Shown: piece after piece, positions 1 to 9,019 of the stretch
Position numbering within the stretch: position 1 is the stretch's first letter
Layout of the letters: every line of letters starts with the position of its first letter
Origin: Balneolales bacterium
Lineage (GTDB): Bacteria > Bacteroidota > Rhodothermia > Balneolales > Cyclonatronaceae
Length of the DNA: 64,000 nt
Direction: 5' to 3'
Assembly: GCA_020832405.1 (NCBI GenBank)
Contig: JAFIET010000007.1
Span: 1-64,000, forward strand
The notes under the pieces: model-generated
Told to the model about the DNA's origin: nothing
Databases searched by the model: none
What the model saw: only the letters and a program-made list of their open reading frames with translations
Made by a program: the position numbers and the translations under genes

Positions 1-88
1 GAAGGCTGAAATACGTGGCGAAAAGCCACCGCCAGAGGGGGGGGGCAGTATGGACCGGAATATCCAACACTTTCTGGGGTACAATCAT
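1..88 (-). CDS. 5' fragment of an unidentified protein running off the left edge
   Basis: An ATG at 88-86 on the minus strand is preceded by a strong Shine-Dalgarno AGGAGG (complement of 95-100) with six bases between. The frame stays open for 29 codons to the edge of the window. The peptide begins MIVPQKVLDIPV and contains an aromatic stretch PPLWRWLFATYF. An in-frame upstream ATG at 103 is possible but lies on the far side of the SD. The frame crosses a run of nine C (G on the plus strand, 37-45). I do not recognise the protein and too little is visible to assign a family. Two plus-strand frames are also open from the edge to 134 and 154, so the assignment is tentative. Confidence 0.38.
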   Translation of the reverse strand, partial: MIVPQKVLDIPVHTAPPLWRWLFATYFSL

Positions 89-286
89 CCGGTTCCTCCT
101 CATCCCTCTAAAAAAACCTTGTTACCATCCATAACCCAAACAGCTTTCCCCTGAAAGAAGCGAATCAGCTTGGTAATTCTTTTTTTATGGATATGCGGGT
201 CAGCAATGATTTACCTTGTGGAAGTAGTGCTTCGGGCCTTATATTAGCAGTCTTCATTATTGAAGAAAATTCCCAAGCAGTAAAAT

Positions 287-373
287 GCCGCTGTGGTGGA
301 ATTGGTAGACACGTTGGACTTAAAATCCAATGGGCCTTAAAAGCCCGTACCGGTTCGAGTCCGGTCAGCGGTA
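287..373 (+). tRNA. tRNA-Leu (anticodon UAA)
   Basis: The sequence folds as a class II tRNA. The acceptor strands are GCCGCTG at the 5' end and CAGCGGT at the 3' end, followed by discriminator A. The D-arm contains GGTGGAATTGGTAGACAC, as usual in tRNA-Leu. The anticodon stem TTGGA/TCCAA encloses the seven-base loop CTTAAAA, giving anticodon TAA for UUA/UUG codons. The long variable arm TGGGCCTTAAAAGCCC is typical of leucine, serine and bacterial tyrosine tRNAs. The T-arm reads GGTTCGAGTCC. CCA is not encoded. Positions 1 and 72 form a G-U wobble. A terminator follows at once. Confidence 0.95.
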
Positions 374-377
374 CATG

Positions 378-419
378 AAGCCCTGTAAGTCGCGGACTTG
401 ACTTGCAGGGCTTTTTTTT
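378..419 (+). terminator. Rho-independent terminator of the tRNA-Leu gene
   Basis: A long perfect stem, AAGCCCTGTAAGTC (378-391) with GACTTGCAGGGCTT (400-413), is followed by a run of T to 419. It begins five bases after the tRNA and should end its transcript. Confidence 0.85.
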
Positions 420-821
420 GAGCCCTTCCGGTACCCGCACACGGGTTTCCGCGCGGGCGTTTCGGTCGCGTTCCAATAGCAATAAGGAGTCCGGGCACGA
501 CGACGACAGTACCACACCATCCCATCCCAAAAGCACACGGGTTCTTTTTGTCTGGTTATGTGCTTTTGAAAAATGTAACAGCTGTAAAGGTGTGGCGGAT
601 TAGCTTATCCTGAATCGGCCATTAAACACTGTTTAACGGGGTGTTAAAGCAGGGTTAATGCCGGCTTTTCGCTGTGGTTGGTTTGGATTTGCTCCGCAGG
701 TTGATTTTGCAGGGTGAATGGCGATGAAATTCAAACGGGTGAGAACCCGATTCATAGGTCATTTATGCAAACGCCTGCTGCCGCATCTTCCATCTGAATC
801 AATTTTTTATTATTTACTGTC
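420..821. other. Intergenic region with inverted repeats, no gene seen
   Basis: No convincing reading frame is present between the tRNA terminator and the hydrolase. A perfect 10-bp inverted repeat CAAAAGCACA (528-537) / TGTGCTTTTG (559-568) with a 21-base loop could form a hairpin. A 15-base palindrome lies at 622-636. The promoter of the downstream hydrolase gene should be here, but I cannot place it. Confidence 0.5.
622..636. promoter_or_regulatory. Operator-like palindrome (TTAAACA-c-TGTTTAA)
   Basis: A perfect seven-base inverted repeat sits around a single central C, about 185 bases upstream of the alpha/beta hydrolase start. The stem is too tight for a useful RNA hairpin, so a dimeric DNA-binding protein is the more likely reader. 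The core ACACTGT is shared with the palindrome at 4039-4053. Confidence 0.3.
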
Positions 822-2096
822 ATGATAATCAAGCTGTTAAAAAATATCGGGATCGGTCTGCTGTACCTGTTGTCGGGGGCGCTCGTGCCTGTGCTGTTTG
901 CCGGCGGCCTGTATCTGAGCGGCGGGTTTATGGCCGGGTATCCTGTTTTTGGGCTTATGCTCCTGCTGACCGGGAGTTGGTTTTGGTTTCTTTCCCGAAG
1001 GGCAGGTACGTTAGGTGGCGCTGCATTGCGGGGGCTGCCCGCCGCGCTGGGTTTTGGTATTGTCATTTGGGCGATGGTTCCGCTGCCGCAGCATGATTTC
1101 TCAGAGATGAAGCCCGATGAACGCTTTGAGCAATGGGATTTGGGTAACGGGCGGATTGTTTCTGTTGCCCGTTTTCATCCGCCGGAAGGTGTTGACGCGA
1201 AAGGGGAAACCATTGTGTTTGTGCACGGCGGCCCCGGTGCTTACCTGCGTGATTTTGATATTGATTTCCTTTCAGGCTTCACTGCCGATGGCTTCAGTGT
1301 GCTGGTGTATGATCAGGTTGGGGCGGGTCGCTCATCCGTTATGGAGGTCAGCGGCTACACTCATCAGGCTAATGTAGATGATCTCAGGCAGATTCTCGGG
1401 CGCCTCGGCAGTCCGGCCATTCTTTTCGGGCAGTCTTACGGGGCCGGTGTTGTTACGAGTTATCTCGGCAGGTACGGGAATGAACCGGATATCCGGCAAA
1501 TCATTATCACCGAACCCGGACCGCTGCCCGGTGCGGACTTTTCATCCTCTGACGGAAAAACCACCCTTGCCGAAAACGCCAAAGGCATCACACCGGCTGA
1601 TCTGATTCGTTCGCCGCGTATGGTTCTTGCTTTTCTGCTGCCTTTTACCAATCAGTTTGTACAGCAGCAGGAGTTTCGTGGCTTTTTTAGTCCCGAAATG
1701 CAAAGGGCCGCTGTGGCATCATCATACTGCGCGCAGCATGCGGATCAGTTGCTGCCATTTGAGCATTTTCCGATCAACCTGCCGGCCATGATGCTGATAA
1801 GAGATACTTTTCTGGAAGAAGAAACGCCGGATCTCACGGAACTTGGTATTCCTGTACTACTGCTGCTTGGGGAGTGCAGTTACATTCCGCGGCAATACGC
1901 CCTTGCGTACTTCGATTACTACCGCTTCAGCCGAAGCCACCTCATCCGGGAGGTTGGCCACGTGCTCTGGACCACGCCTGATGGCATTCGCCTCACCCGC
2001 GAATCCATCCTCAGCTTTCTGAACGGCTCAGATTCCATCCTTCCCAATAAACCCACCCGGGAAACCCGAAGCGCGTTTTTTGAAGCGGGTCTTTAG
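822..2096 (+). CDS. Membrane-anchored alpha/beta hydrolase, prolyl aminopeptidase-like (S33)
   Basis: The protein has 424 residues. The first ~90 form about three hydrophobic segments (roughly 8-35, 38-57, 70-88), so the enzyme should be membrane-bound. The hydrolase core follows. It has an oxyanion-loop motif HGGPG at 135-139, typical of peptidase family S33, a strand and turn VLVYDQVGAGRS (160-171), and the nucleophile elbow GQSYG with Ser205. A late EVGHVLW is the likely catalytic His; I did not fix the acid residue. Family members release N-terminal proline or hydrolyse other small amides and esters, and the substrate here is unknown. The gene stands alone between the tRNA and a convergent FadL gene. 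The ATG at 822 has no SD. Confidence 0.8.
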   Translation: MIIKLLKNIGIGLLYLLSGALVPVLFAGGLYLSGGFMAGYPVFGLMLLLTGSWFWFLSRRAGTLGGAALRGLPAALGFGIVIWAMVPLPQHDFSEMKPDERFEQWDLGNGRIVSVARFHPPEGVDAKGETIVFVHGGPGAYLRDFDIDFLSGFTADGFSVLVYDQVGAGRSSVMEVSGYTHQANVDDLRQILGRLGSPAILFGQSYGAGVVTSYLGRYGNEPDIRQIIITEPGPLPGADFSSSDGKTTLAENAKGITPADLIRSPRMVLAFLLPFTNQFVQQQEFRGFFSPEMQRAAVASSYCAQHADQLLPFEHFPINLPAMMLIRDTFLEEETPDLTELGIPVLLLLGECSYIPRQYALAYFDYYRFSRSHLIREVGHVLWTTPDGIRLTRESILSFLNGSDSILPNKPTRETRSAFFEAGL

Positions 2097-2271
2097 GTTG
2101 AAGCTGTTCTTTTGGCACCCGGTCTTTTGGTTTGCGCGGGTGTTTTATTGCCGGGCTGTAAAGCAAGAGCTTGTTCTAAAACACCGGGTCAGCGGCAAGC
2201 GGTCGTATCTGGCACTGAACCAATGCGTTCTTCTGGCACCGGCATCAGCTTTAACCTGTCGGAAACTTTTA

Positions 2272-2310
2272 TAAAAAAAAGACTGACTACCGCAAGCGAA
2301 AGTCAGTCTT
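2272..2310 (-). terminator. Terminator of the FadL-family gene (partly bidirectional)
   Basis: On the minus strand the stem AAGACTGACT/AGTCAGTCTT (2301-2310 and 2279-2288) is followed by eight T (complement of 2273-2280), just after the FadL gene. On the plus strand the same hairpin has only a weak T stretch, but it may also serve the convergent hydrolase gene. Confidence 0.85.
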
Positions 2311-2366
2311 GTGTTTAAATTCAGCGGCTGAAACGGCTTTCCGGCCAACTCGCAGAAAGGTTCAGG

Positions 2367-3683
2367 TCAGAAGTTGTAGCCTATTGAGAAACCGGGGATG
2401 AAGGCGTTGGTCTGGAATTCGCCGACCGGTACTATAGTTGGCGTGCCCGGGGCTGAGGCGTCGCACATGCATTGTTCGCGGGCGCGGGACGTGATGTACA
2501 GCATGGAGGCGTTTACCTCGAGGTTGCGGATCACTTCAAAACCGAGGCCTGCGGTGATGCCGAAGCGGTGTACGTCAGGTGTTTCCGGGGTGATGTAGCC
2601 TTCGGTTACGGGCGACTGATCGAAGTAGGTACCAATGCGCAGCTGAAGGCGGCGGGTGGCGTCATACTCGGCACCGATGCGCAGTGAGAATGAGTCGTTA
2701 AAGTCGCGGGGCTCTTCACTATCCTGCAGGGCCGCAGTGTTGTCAGCAAAATTGAAGGCGAGGCTTTCGTAGGCGCTCCAGAAGGTCAGGTTGAAGTCGA
2801 TGGCCATCCGCAGTACTTCGGAGGCGCGGATACCGGTACCAATGCTGAGCACGGCCGGAAGCGGCAGGGTCGCTTTGAAGGTGTTGTCGGCCGGGAAAAG
2901 CTGCTGTACTACGGCATCCGGAATGGAGGAGGGCAGGGTGAAGGTAGCATCGCCGCCGTCAACCGACATGTTGATTTTGGAGCGGTAGGCAACCCCAACC
3001 GAGAAGGCCTCGTTGTGCTGATAATACACACCGGCATTGAAACCAAAAGCGGAGGTGTTTCCGTCAAGTTCCACATCAAGCGGTACCGGCCCGGGAATAC
3101 CGAGCATGCTCAGATCGAGATCCGGGTTGCGCTGAAGGTTGACCGAGCCGATGGCATAAATAAGACCGGCACCTACGCTGATCTGATCGGTAAGCTGAAA
3201 ACTCAGGGTCGGCTGTATATAAACTGAGGTGAGGGAAATGCGGGTAAGCAGGCCGCGGTACATCCAGTTTTCATCCCATTCAATGGAGTTGCCGTAGGGG
3301 GTGTACACGCCCAAACCGGCTTTGAGCCCTGAGATTCCCGTATCGAAACCGGCATAAACCGAGAACGGGGTGCGTACATTGCGGATGGTTGATTCCTCAA
3401 CATCAGCGGGCAGGCCCGGCATCAGATCAGGACCTGTGCGGAATGTGGTATTGAGGAAGGTCGCGTTGGTGCCAAAAAGAAGGCCGTTGCCGTCAACATA
3501 CGACATACCGGCCGGGTTCATGGAGATGGTAGCGTAATCGAGTGCCAGGCCGGTTCCGGTGTGGGCCATCCCGATCTGACGCTGACCAAACAGGTTGAGC
3601 TGATAACCGCCGGCGAAAAGTTCTGTTGCTGTAAAGCCGGTAAGGAATAAAAGGAGGAAAAGGGATTTTATGCAGGATTTCAT
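2367..3683 (-). CDS. FadL/OmpP1/TodX-family outer-membrane transport protein
   Basis: The protein has 438 residues with a Sec signal peptide of about 24 (basic MKSCIK, hydrophobic core, cleavage near FAGG). The mature start, GYQLNLFGQRQIGMAHTG followed by ATISMNPAGM at about 51-60, is the hallmark of the FadL family. These are 14-stranded barrels that carry long-chain fatty acids or other hydrophobic compounds across the outer membrane. The rest alternates aromatic and polar residues as expected for beta strands, and the protein ends in Phe, as many barrels do. It is a single-gene transcript with its own terminator. The cargo cannot be read from sequence. Confidence 0.9.
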   Translation of the reverse strand: MKSCIKSLFLLLFLTGFTATELFAGGYQLNLFGQRQIGMAHTGTGLALDYATISMNPAGMSYVDGNGLLFGTNATFLNTTFRTGPDLMPGLPADVEESTIRNVRTPFSVYAGFDTGISGLKAGLGVYTPYGNSIEWDENWMYRGLLTRISLTSVYIQPTLSFQLTDQISVGAGLIYAIGSVNLQRNPDLDLSMLGIPGPVPLDVELDGNTSAFGFNAGVYYQHNEAFSVGVAYRSKINMSVDGGDATFTLPSSIPDAVVQQLFPADNTFKATLPLPAVLSIGTGIRASEVLRMAIDFNLTFWSAYESLAFNFADNTAALQDSEEPRDFNDSFSLRIGAEYDATRRLQLRIGTYFDQSPVTEGYITPETPDVHRFGITAGLGFEVIRNLEVNASMLYITSRAREQCMCDASAPGTPTIVPVGEFQTNAFIPGFSIGYNF

Positions 3684-4271
3684 AAGCTGCTCCGTATCAA
3701 TAAAATAATAAGGGTTTACAGATTTAACCCGGTTCGGCTGTTACACGCATTTTTGGCGGTTCGCAGCCAGCTTTGGAATCAGGGTTTGGTAACCGCACCT
3801 GCCATAAGGGGGGGAGCCGGCTTTATTGAAACCGTTGAGCTCATTTTGAAGGAAGGATACAGATTCATGCAATTAGGCCGGGTAGTCTGTTTGGTTAAGG
3901 TTTTTAGAATAATTTTAAAGGGGAACTGACATCCGGTTTCTGTCTTTCTTTTGTATCCCAATATCAGGGATAAAACGGTACGGAATCGGCATCAGTAGTT
4001 CAGGATTAACAGGGTTTCAAACAGATTTTTCTTTTTTACTTTACACTGTAAAGCAGTACCGCAAATCAGTGATTATAGTACAATCAAAGTTAAAAAAAGG
4101 ATTAATAAAGCCCTACAGTCAGGATTTTAAAAGATGTATTCATATTCTAATAGTGTTATTGTAATTTAACACGAGCATATTGCTGTCAGCTGCTTTGTGG
4201 TATAATACTGAAGTTATAATGGCTCCTGATGCCTTCAGTTGATGGGGAGATCAGTAAGCGATGTTACTACC
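3684..4271. other. AT-rich intergenic region, no gene seen
   Basis: These 588 bases lie upstream of the FadL gene and downstream of xseA (both minus strand). They are much richer in A and T than the flanks and contain only short, composition-driven frames. They should hold the FadL promoter; a 15-base palindrome at 4039-4053 is the only distinct signal. No terminator with a clear U-tract was found behind xseA. Confidence 0.5.
4039..4053. promoter_or_regulatory. Operator-like palindrome (CTTTACA-c-TGTAAAG)
   Basis: A perfect seven-base inverted repeat surrounds one central C, about 360 bases upstream of the FadL start. It shares its ACACTGT core with the site at 622-636. Confidence 0.3.
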
Positions 4272-5480
4272 CTAAAAGGTGTCTTTTTGCACCTGTCCGT
4301 CAATCCATTCAATCTCCAGCGCCTTTTCGGGATCGAATTGTGCGGCTTGTTTAATCCAGCAGCCGTCCTGCCAGATGCGCGAATAGCCTTGCTCGAGGGC
4401 TGTATTGGGATTGAGTTCCCGCAGCCTTGCATTCAGTTTTTCAAATTGTGAAGCCGATCGCAGCAGCCGCATTTCGGTTAGGGATGCCGCCCGGCTTTTG
4501 AGGTGTGCAATCTGCGCCCGCTGCCGCTTCACCTTATCCATCACGGCGTGCAGGGCATGAGTGCGGCCCAGAGATACAACGTGATTCCGAAGTTTTTCAA
4601 GCCGCTGTGTAATGCTGCGGTGCAGTTTTTCGTGCTGCATATCGAGGGTGTAGCGCAGATCGTTGATGTCCGGCACAAGCAAGGCAACGGCTTGTGTTGG
4701 CGTTGCAGCGCGAAGGTCGGCAACGAAATCTGCAATGGTGAAATCGGTTTCGTGCCCCACCGCGCTCACGGTCGGGATCGGACACTTAAAGAGGGCGCGG
4801 GCAACAATTTCCTCATTAAACGGCCAAAGGTCTTCGAGCGAGCCGCCACCTCGTGTTATGATGAGTACATCTACATTACCGCGTGCCGAAAACCATTCAA
4901 TACCTTTCACGATTTCGCCGGCGGCCTGCACGCCCTGCACTGCCGCATGATGAACGAGCAGGCGGGCAAGCGGAAACCGCTTCCGGAAGGTTGCAATAAT
5001 ATCCTGCAGGGCCGCTCCTTGTGCAGAGGTCACAATGCCGATGCGCCGCGGCAGTCGGGGCATCTTCTTTTTGTGGGAGGGATGGAAAAGTCCCTCGGCC
5101 TGTAATTTTTGCTTAAGCCGCTCAAAGGCCTGCTGAAGGGCGCCGATGCCCGCCTGTTTGGCCGTGCGCACAATAAACTGATACCGCCCGTGCGGTGCAT
5201 ACACCTGAACATCCCCGGTGAGGGTTACCTGCTGCCCGTGCGCGAGCTGAAAACCGAGCCGCTGCACAGTAGAACGCCACATAACGCAGGGCAGCTGTGC
5301 ACGATCATCCTTAAGGGTGAAGTAAATATGACCCGCGGAGCTCAGCTGCGGCTTGCTCACCTCGCCTTCCACCTGTGTATCCTGAAAGGAAGCTTCAAGC
5401 AGGTCTTTGATGAGCATGGTGAGCTCGGTAACGCCCGGTACTTTTGGTGCCGGCTGGGAAAACAGGTCGGGTGCTTGCAT
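4272..5480 (-). CDS. xseA: Exodeoxyribonuclease VII large subunit
   Basis: XseA is the catalytic subunit of ExoVII, which degrades single-stranded DNA from both ends in the cytoplasm. From the ATG at 5480 the protein has 402 residues. An N-terminal OB-fold (about 15-105) contains VEGEVSKP and GHIYFTLKD. The nuclease core has GIVTSAQGAALQDI (148-161) and RGGGSLEDLWPFN (200-212), followed by GHETDFTIADFVADLRAATPTQA, then a coiled-coil-like basic region. A TTG at 5540 in the same frame would add 20 residues that do not match the family, so the ATG is preferred. The small subunit gene xseB is not in this window. It is divergent from pyrC. Confidence 0.93.
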   Translation of the reverse strand: MQAPDLFSQPAPKVPGVTELTMLIKDLLEASFQDTQVEGEVSKPQLSSAGHIYFTLKDDRAQLPCVMWRSTVQRLGFQLAHGQQVTLTGDVQVYAPHGRYQFIVRTAKQAGIGALQQAFERLKQKLQAEGLFHPSHKKKMPRLPRRIGIVTSAQGAALQDIIATFRKRFPLARLLVHHAAVQGVQAAGEIVKGIEWFSARGNVDVLIITRGGGSLEDLWPFNEEIVARALFKCPIPTVSAVGHETDFTIADFVADLRAATPTQAVALLVPDINDLRYTLDMQHEKLHRSITQRLEKLRNHVVSLGRTHALHAVMDKVKRQRAQIAHLKSRAASLTEMRLLRSASQFEKLNARLRELNPNTALEQGYSRIWQDGCWIKQAAQFDPEKALEIEWIDGQVQKDTF

Positions 5481-5813
5481 GTTAGGGGAAAGAAAATCGG
5501 ATTTGAAAAGGCGGCCGATGCTGCAGGAAAAGCCATCCAAAATGAATATCGGGATTCTGCTGCTCAGGCTGATGCATTAACGAAGGCATCAAATTAAGCA
5601 ATTGAGCGCTGTTTTGCTGTACTTTTTGCCGATTTTTAAGGGGATGCGCACTGTGCTATTCGAATTTCCCGGCCGTTCTTTCATTTCGGGTAATTGGCCG
5701 CTTTTCCGTGTGCTTTGAGGCCTAAGTTCGTATTTTGTAAAACAAATCATCCCATTTTGCAGCGGGTCTTTGTCCTGCATCCATCCATCCTTCATCACCA
5801 AAAAAACTGCTTT
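5481..5813. other. Divergent promoter region xseA / pyrC
   Basis: These 333 bases separate the chosen starts of xseA (minus) and pyrC (plus). They must hold both promoters, but no clear -10/-35 pair or SD is visible. The short repeat ATCC (three copies near 5780) and the run of A before the pyrC start are the only features I see. Confidence 0.4.
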
Positions 5814-7121
5814 ATGCTTCAACCCAATGTGCTGTTCATCAATGTTCAACTTGCCGATGCTTCGGGTGTCCGCGATTATAACACGGTAAACTCCCTCAGG
5901 ATCAGGGACGGAAAAATTGCAGAAACCGGGCTCAATCTTTCGCCCGAAAACGGAGAGCAGCTCATCGACGGCAAAGGCGCGTTTCTTTCCCCCGGCTGGA
6001 TGGATATGCACGTGCATTTGCGCGAACCGGGTCTGGAGCACAAGGAGACCATCAAAAGTGGCTGCGCGGCAGCTGCGGCCGGCGGCTTTACGGCCGTTGC
6101 CTGCATGCCCAACACCAAGCCGGCTATCCACACCCGCGATGTGGTGGAGTACATCGTGAACCGCTCGGCTTCGCTGCCGGTTGAGGTGCACCCGATCGGC
6201 TGTGTCTCGAAGGACCGCAAGGGCGAGAGCCTGGCCGAGATGGCCGATATGAAGGAGGGAGGCGCGGTCGCGTTCAGCGACGACGGCGACCCTGTGTACA
6301 ATGCCCGGCTGATGCGTACCGCGCTCGAATACGCCGCCATGCTCGATATGCCCGTGATTAACCACGAAGAAGATCTGGATCTGTCGCGCCCCGGTCACAT
6401 GCACGAAGGCCGGGTCTCAACGCGGCTCGGACTCGCCGGTACGCCCTCCATTGCCGAAGAGGTGATGATCGCCCGCGATATTCTGCTGGCCGAACTCACC
6501 GGCGGGCACGTACACGTGGCGCACATCAGCACGCGCCGGGGCGTGGAGATGGTTCGGGAAGCCAAGGCAAAGGGCATACGCGTAACGACCGAGGTGTGTC
6601 CGCATCACTTCGACCTCACCGATGAGGAAGTTGAGCGCTCTGAGTTTGACACCAACTTTAAAATGCACCCGCCGCTACGCACCGCCGATGATGTTGAAGC
6701 CATGATAGCCGGCCTTGCCGACGGCACCATCGATGCCATCTGTACCGATCACGCGCCACACTCGGTTGAGGAAAAAGAGGTCGAGTTTATCTACGCGCCT
6801 AACGGCATCCTCGGGCTGCAAACCGCCTGGAGCGTTGTGGTGAAGCAGCTGCTCGACACCGGCCGCATGAGCCTGCCGCAGGTGCTGCGCACTTTGATTG
6901 ACGCCCCCCGCACGATACTGCGGCTTCCGGTCCCCGGCCTTGATGCGGGTCAGCCTGCCAACCTCACCCTGTTCGACACAAGCACAAAGTGGACCTATAC
7001 TGCTGTCGTTAACAAGAGCAAATCCCGCAATTCCCCCTATCTCAACCAAACCCTCAAAGGCGCCGCGCTCGGAATCTACAATCGCTCACAGTGGGTGCCG
7101 AATGAAGCTGTCCTGAGCTAA
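5814..7121 (+). CDS. pyrC: Dihydroorotase
   Basis: This enzyme cyclises carbamoyl aspartate to dihydroorotate in de novo pyrimidine synthesis. The protein has 435 residues from the ATG at 5814. The amidohydrolase metal site begins at DMHVHLREPG (64-73), which gives two His ligands and the substrate-binding Arg. Further ligands and conserved blocks follow: CMPNTKP, INHEED, HVAHIST and ICTDHAPH. Length and motifs fit the class I (multifunctional-complex type) dihydroorotases. The frame continues upstream to 5694, but those 40 residues are not family-like. The gene ends seven bases before the convergent M14-like gene, so there is no room for a separate terminator. Confidence 0.93.
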   Translation: MLQPNVLFINVQLADASGVRDYNTVNSLRIRDGKIAETGLNLSPENGEQLIDGKGAFLSPGWMDMHVHLREPGLEHKETIKSGCAAAAAGGFTAVACMPNTKPAIHTRDVVEYIVNRSASLPVEVHPIGCVSKDRKGESLAEMADMKEGGAVAFSDDGDPVYNARLMRTALEYAAMLDMPVINHEEDLDLSRPGHMHEGRVSTRLGLAGTPSIAEEVMIARDILLAELTGGHVHVAHISTRRGVEMVREAKAKGIRVTTEVCPHHFDLTDEEVERSEFDTNFKMHPPLRTADDVEAMIAGLADGTIDAICTDHAPHSVEEKEVEFIYAPNGILGLQTAWSVVVKQLLDTGRMSLPQVLRTLIDAPRTILRLPVPGLDAGQPANLTLFDTSTKWTYTAVVNKSKSRNSPYLNQTLKGAALGIYNRSQWVPNEAVLS

Positions 7122-7128
7122 ACCGGTG

Positions 7129-8106
7129 TCAGGTTTTCAGTGAATGTTGCGCAGACGCAGTCTGTTTTTCTTTACCTATATGCGCAATTGCGTCTCCGGC
7201 ATTTAAAACAGGCATATTGTTCAGGCAGATCACGTGCCCGCCTTCTCTCGTTTTGATAGGGTAGGTTGTTTCTCCGAAAGGGTCGGTGATGGTGCCAATC
7301 AGCTGGTTTCGTTTGAGGATATCACCGGGTTGAATCAGGGTATGAAAGATGCCGGCGTATCGGGCCCGAATCCAGGTCGTTGCGGACAGGATTTTGGGTC
7401 TGAAAGCGGGTTGTGGGGCATCATCAATCATTTGGAGAGCTTTCATCATACGCAGGGTTCCGCTAACCCCTTCGCTAATGGCAAAATCGTCGAAGCGGAG
7501 CGACTCTCCGCCTTCATAAACCACGATGTGTTTTCCTATTCGGTGAGCTGCCCGCCTCAAAGATTTGTTGATCATAGCGGAATTCATGATAAAAGGCGGT
7601 GCGAACATTTTTGCCAGGTCGAGATTCAGTCCATACTCAAAATCGCAGCGAATTTGCGGGAAATTGCTGAGGCTTGCTCCACCGGTATGGAAATCGATGC
7701 CGAAATCGATTTTTGGGATTATTTCATTCATTAATACCCATGCAACGCGCTGAGCGAGTGAGCCGGTCTGATTCCCCGGGAAGCTACGGTTGAGGTCTTT
7801 TCCGTCTGGCAGGTAGCGTTCTGACTGTAAAAAGCCGTAGATATTTACGATGGGAATGGCTACAACTGTGCCTCGCGAAGGTTTTACGCTGCCCTCACTG
7901 ATCATTTTTCGCACGATTTCGATGCCGTTAATCTCGTTCCCGTGCAGGCCGGCTGTAAGCAGAAGAACAGGCCCTGCTTCGGCCCCGCGAAAAATATAAA
8001 CGGGCAGATCGATTTGGGTATGCGTTGGCAGCCGGGCAATCCGAAAGCTGATAACAGCCGAATCGCCGGGCTTTACCCGCTGCCCCTTCATCTCAAAAAT
8101 ATCCAT
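7129..8106 (-). CDS. Succinylglutamate desuccinylase/aspartoacylase-family zinc hydrolase
   Basis: The protein has 325 residues and a zinc carboxypeptidase-like (M14/AstE-ASPA) fold. The zinc ligands are visible as GLHGNE (His55, Glu58) and DFHTGG (His140), with DLNRSFPG (104-111) supplying the substrate-binding Asn-Arg. A C-terminal beta domain (about 235-315) resembles the biotinyl-like tail of this family. It is the third gene of an operon, four bases after rimK. In this setting it may act on a glutamyl or other acyl-amino-acid linkage made by RimK; that is inference, and the substrate is unknown. Confidence 0.85.
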   Translation of the reverse strand: MDIFEMKGQRVKPGDSAVISFRIARLPTHTQIDLPVYIFRGAEAGPVLLLTAGLHGNEINGIEIVRKMISEGSVKPSRGTVVAIPIVNIYGFLQSERYLPDGKDLNRSFPGNQTGSLAQRVAWVLMNEIIPKIDFGIDFHTGGASLSNFPQIRCDFEYGLNLDLAKMFAPPFIMNSAMINKSLRRAAHRIGKHIVVYEGGESLRFDDFAISEGVSGTLRMMKALQMIDDAPQPAFRPKILSATTWIRARYAGIFHTLIQPGDILKRNQLIGTITDPFGETTYPIKTREGGHVICLNNMPVLNAGDAIAHIGKEKQTASAQHSLKT

Positions 8107-8110
8107 GATT

Positions 8111-9019
8111 TTAAACCCGGATGCGGTCTTTGTTCTGGTTTTTCATTTCTGAAAGTTTTTCCAGGTATTGAATAATTTTTGAAGCGATATCAATACCGGT
8201 TGAGCGTTCAATTCCCTGTAAACCCGGTGATGAATTTACTTCCATGATGAGCGGGCCGCGGTTGCTTTGGAGAATATCAACCCCGGCTACGCCAAGCCCC
8301 AGGGATTTGGCTGCAAGAATTGCTGTTTGTCTTTCCTGTTTGGTAAGTTTGATGGGCTCAGCAGTTCCGCCCCGGTGCAGGTTCGACCGAAAATCGCCCT
8401 CTTTACCGGTTCGCTTCATAGCCCCTACAACTTTGCCATCAACAACAAAAGCACGTACATCCGAGCCTTTTGATTCTTTGATAAATTCCTGAATCAGGAT
8501 ATTGGTTTTGAGGCCGAAAAAAGCATCAAGTACGGATTCCGCAGCTTTTTTTGTTTCTGCAAGCACCACACCCAGGCCCTGTGTCCCTTCCAAAAGCTTG
8601 ATCACAACAGGTGTACCGCCTACCATTTCAATAATGTCGGATTTATCACGCGGCAGCCGGGCAAAGCCTGTTTTCGGCATATCTACACCCGCCCTCGAAA
8701 GAATCTGCATACTCCGCAATTTGTCGCGGGAGCGCACAATAGCCTGGCTTTCAGTGCATGAAACCTTACCCATCATTTCAAACTGACGCACAATAGCGCA
8801 GCCATAAAATGTAACAGAGGCACCAATGCGCGGGATTATGGCATCAATGTTGTCGAGTTTGCGGCCTTCGTAGTGTATTTCCGGCTTCGATTTCTCGATT
8901 GAAACATAGCATTTCAGGTGATCAATCTGATGCATGGTGTGGCCGCGGGCTTCGCCGGCTTCGAGTAATCTGCGTGTTGAATAAATGCCCTTGCTGCGGG
9001 ACAGTACTGCGATATTCAT
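8111..9019 (-). CDS. rimK: RimK-type ATP-grasp glutamate ligase
   Basis: RimK adds glutamate residues to the C-terminus of ribosomal protein S6 (and can make poly-glutamate) using ATP. The protein has 302 residues, the usual length. An N-terminal domain starts [11 protein letters not shown]. The ATP-grasp domain has [11 protein letters not shown] (141-151), the [17 protein letters not shown] strand, NLHRGG (213-218), and the metal-binding GVDIL and [13 protein letters not shown] near 250-278. The start overlaps the upstream retropepsin-like gene by four bases (ATGA), so the two are translationally coupled. Specificity for S6 is inferred from family membership. Confidence 0.9.
   Translation of the reverse strand: MNIAVLSRSKGIYSTRRLLEAGEARGHTMHQIDHLKCYVSIEKSKPEIHYEGRKLDNIDAIIPRIGASVTFYGCAIVRQFEMMGKVSCTESQAIVRSRDKLRSMQILSRAGVDMPKTGFARLPRDKSDIIEMVGGTPVVIKLLEGTQGLGVVLAETKKAAESVLDAFFGLKTNILIQEFIKESKGSDVRAFVVDGKVVGAMKRTGKEGDFRSNLHRGGTAEPIKLTKQERQTAILAAKSLGLGVAGVDILQSNRGPLIMEVNSSPGLQGIERSTGIDIASKIIQYLEKLSEMKNQNKDRIRV

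Noticed and set aside
3-154. Two plus-strand frames open from the left edge (to 134 and 154)
   Set aside because: Neither has recognisable sequence, and the minus-strand frame at the same place has a strong SD and start.
2112-2318. Short plus-strand frame with a lipoprotein-like beginning
   Set aside because: It starts with TTG, overlaps the FadL terminator hairpin, and the lipobox-like sequence is probably chance.
3779-3961. 60-codon minus-strand frame in the AT-rich gap upstream of the FadL gene
   Set aside because: It is low in complexity for a protein, lacks an SD and has no recognisable domain.
4503-5105. Plus-strand frame of 200 codons inside xseA
   Set aside because: It is antisense to well-conserved xseA sequence and shows no family features.
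5589-6404. Long minus-strand frame (271 codons) across the start of pyrC
   Set aside because: It is the antisense shadow of a GC-rich coding region; the plus-strand frame has clear dihydroorotase motifs and the minus frame has no recognisable domain.
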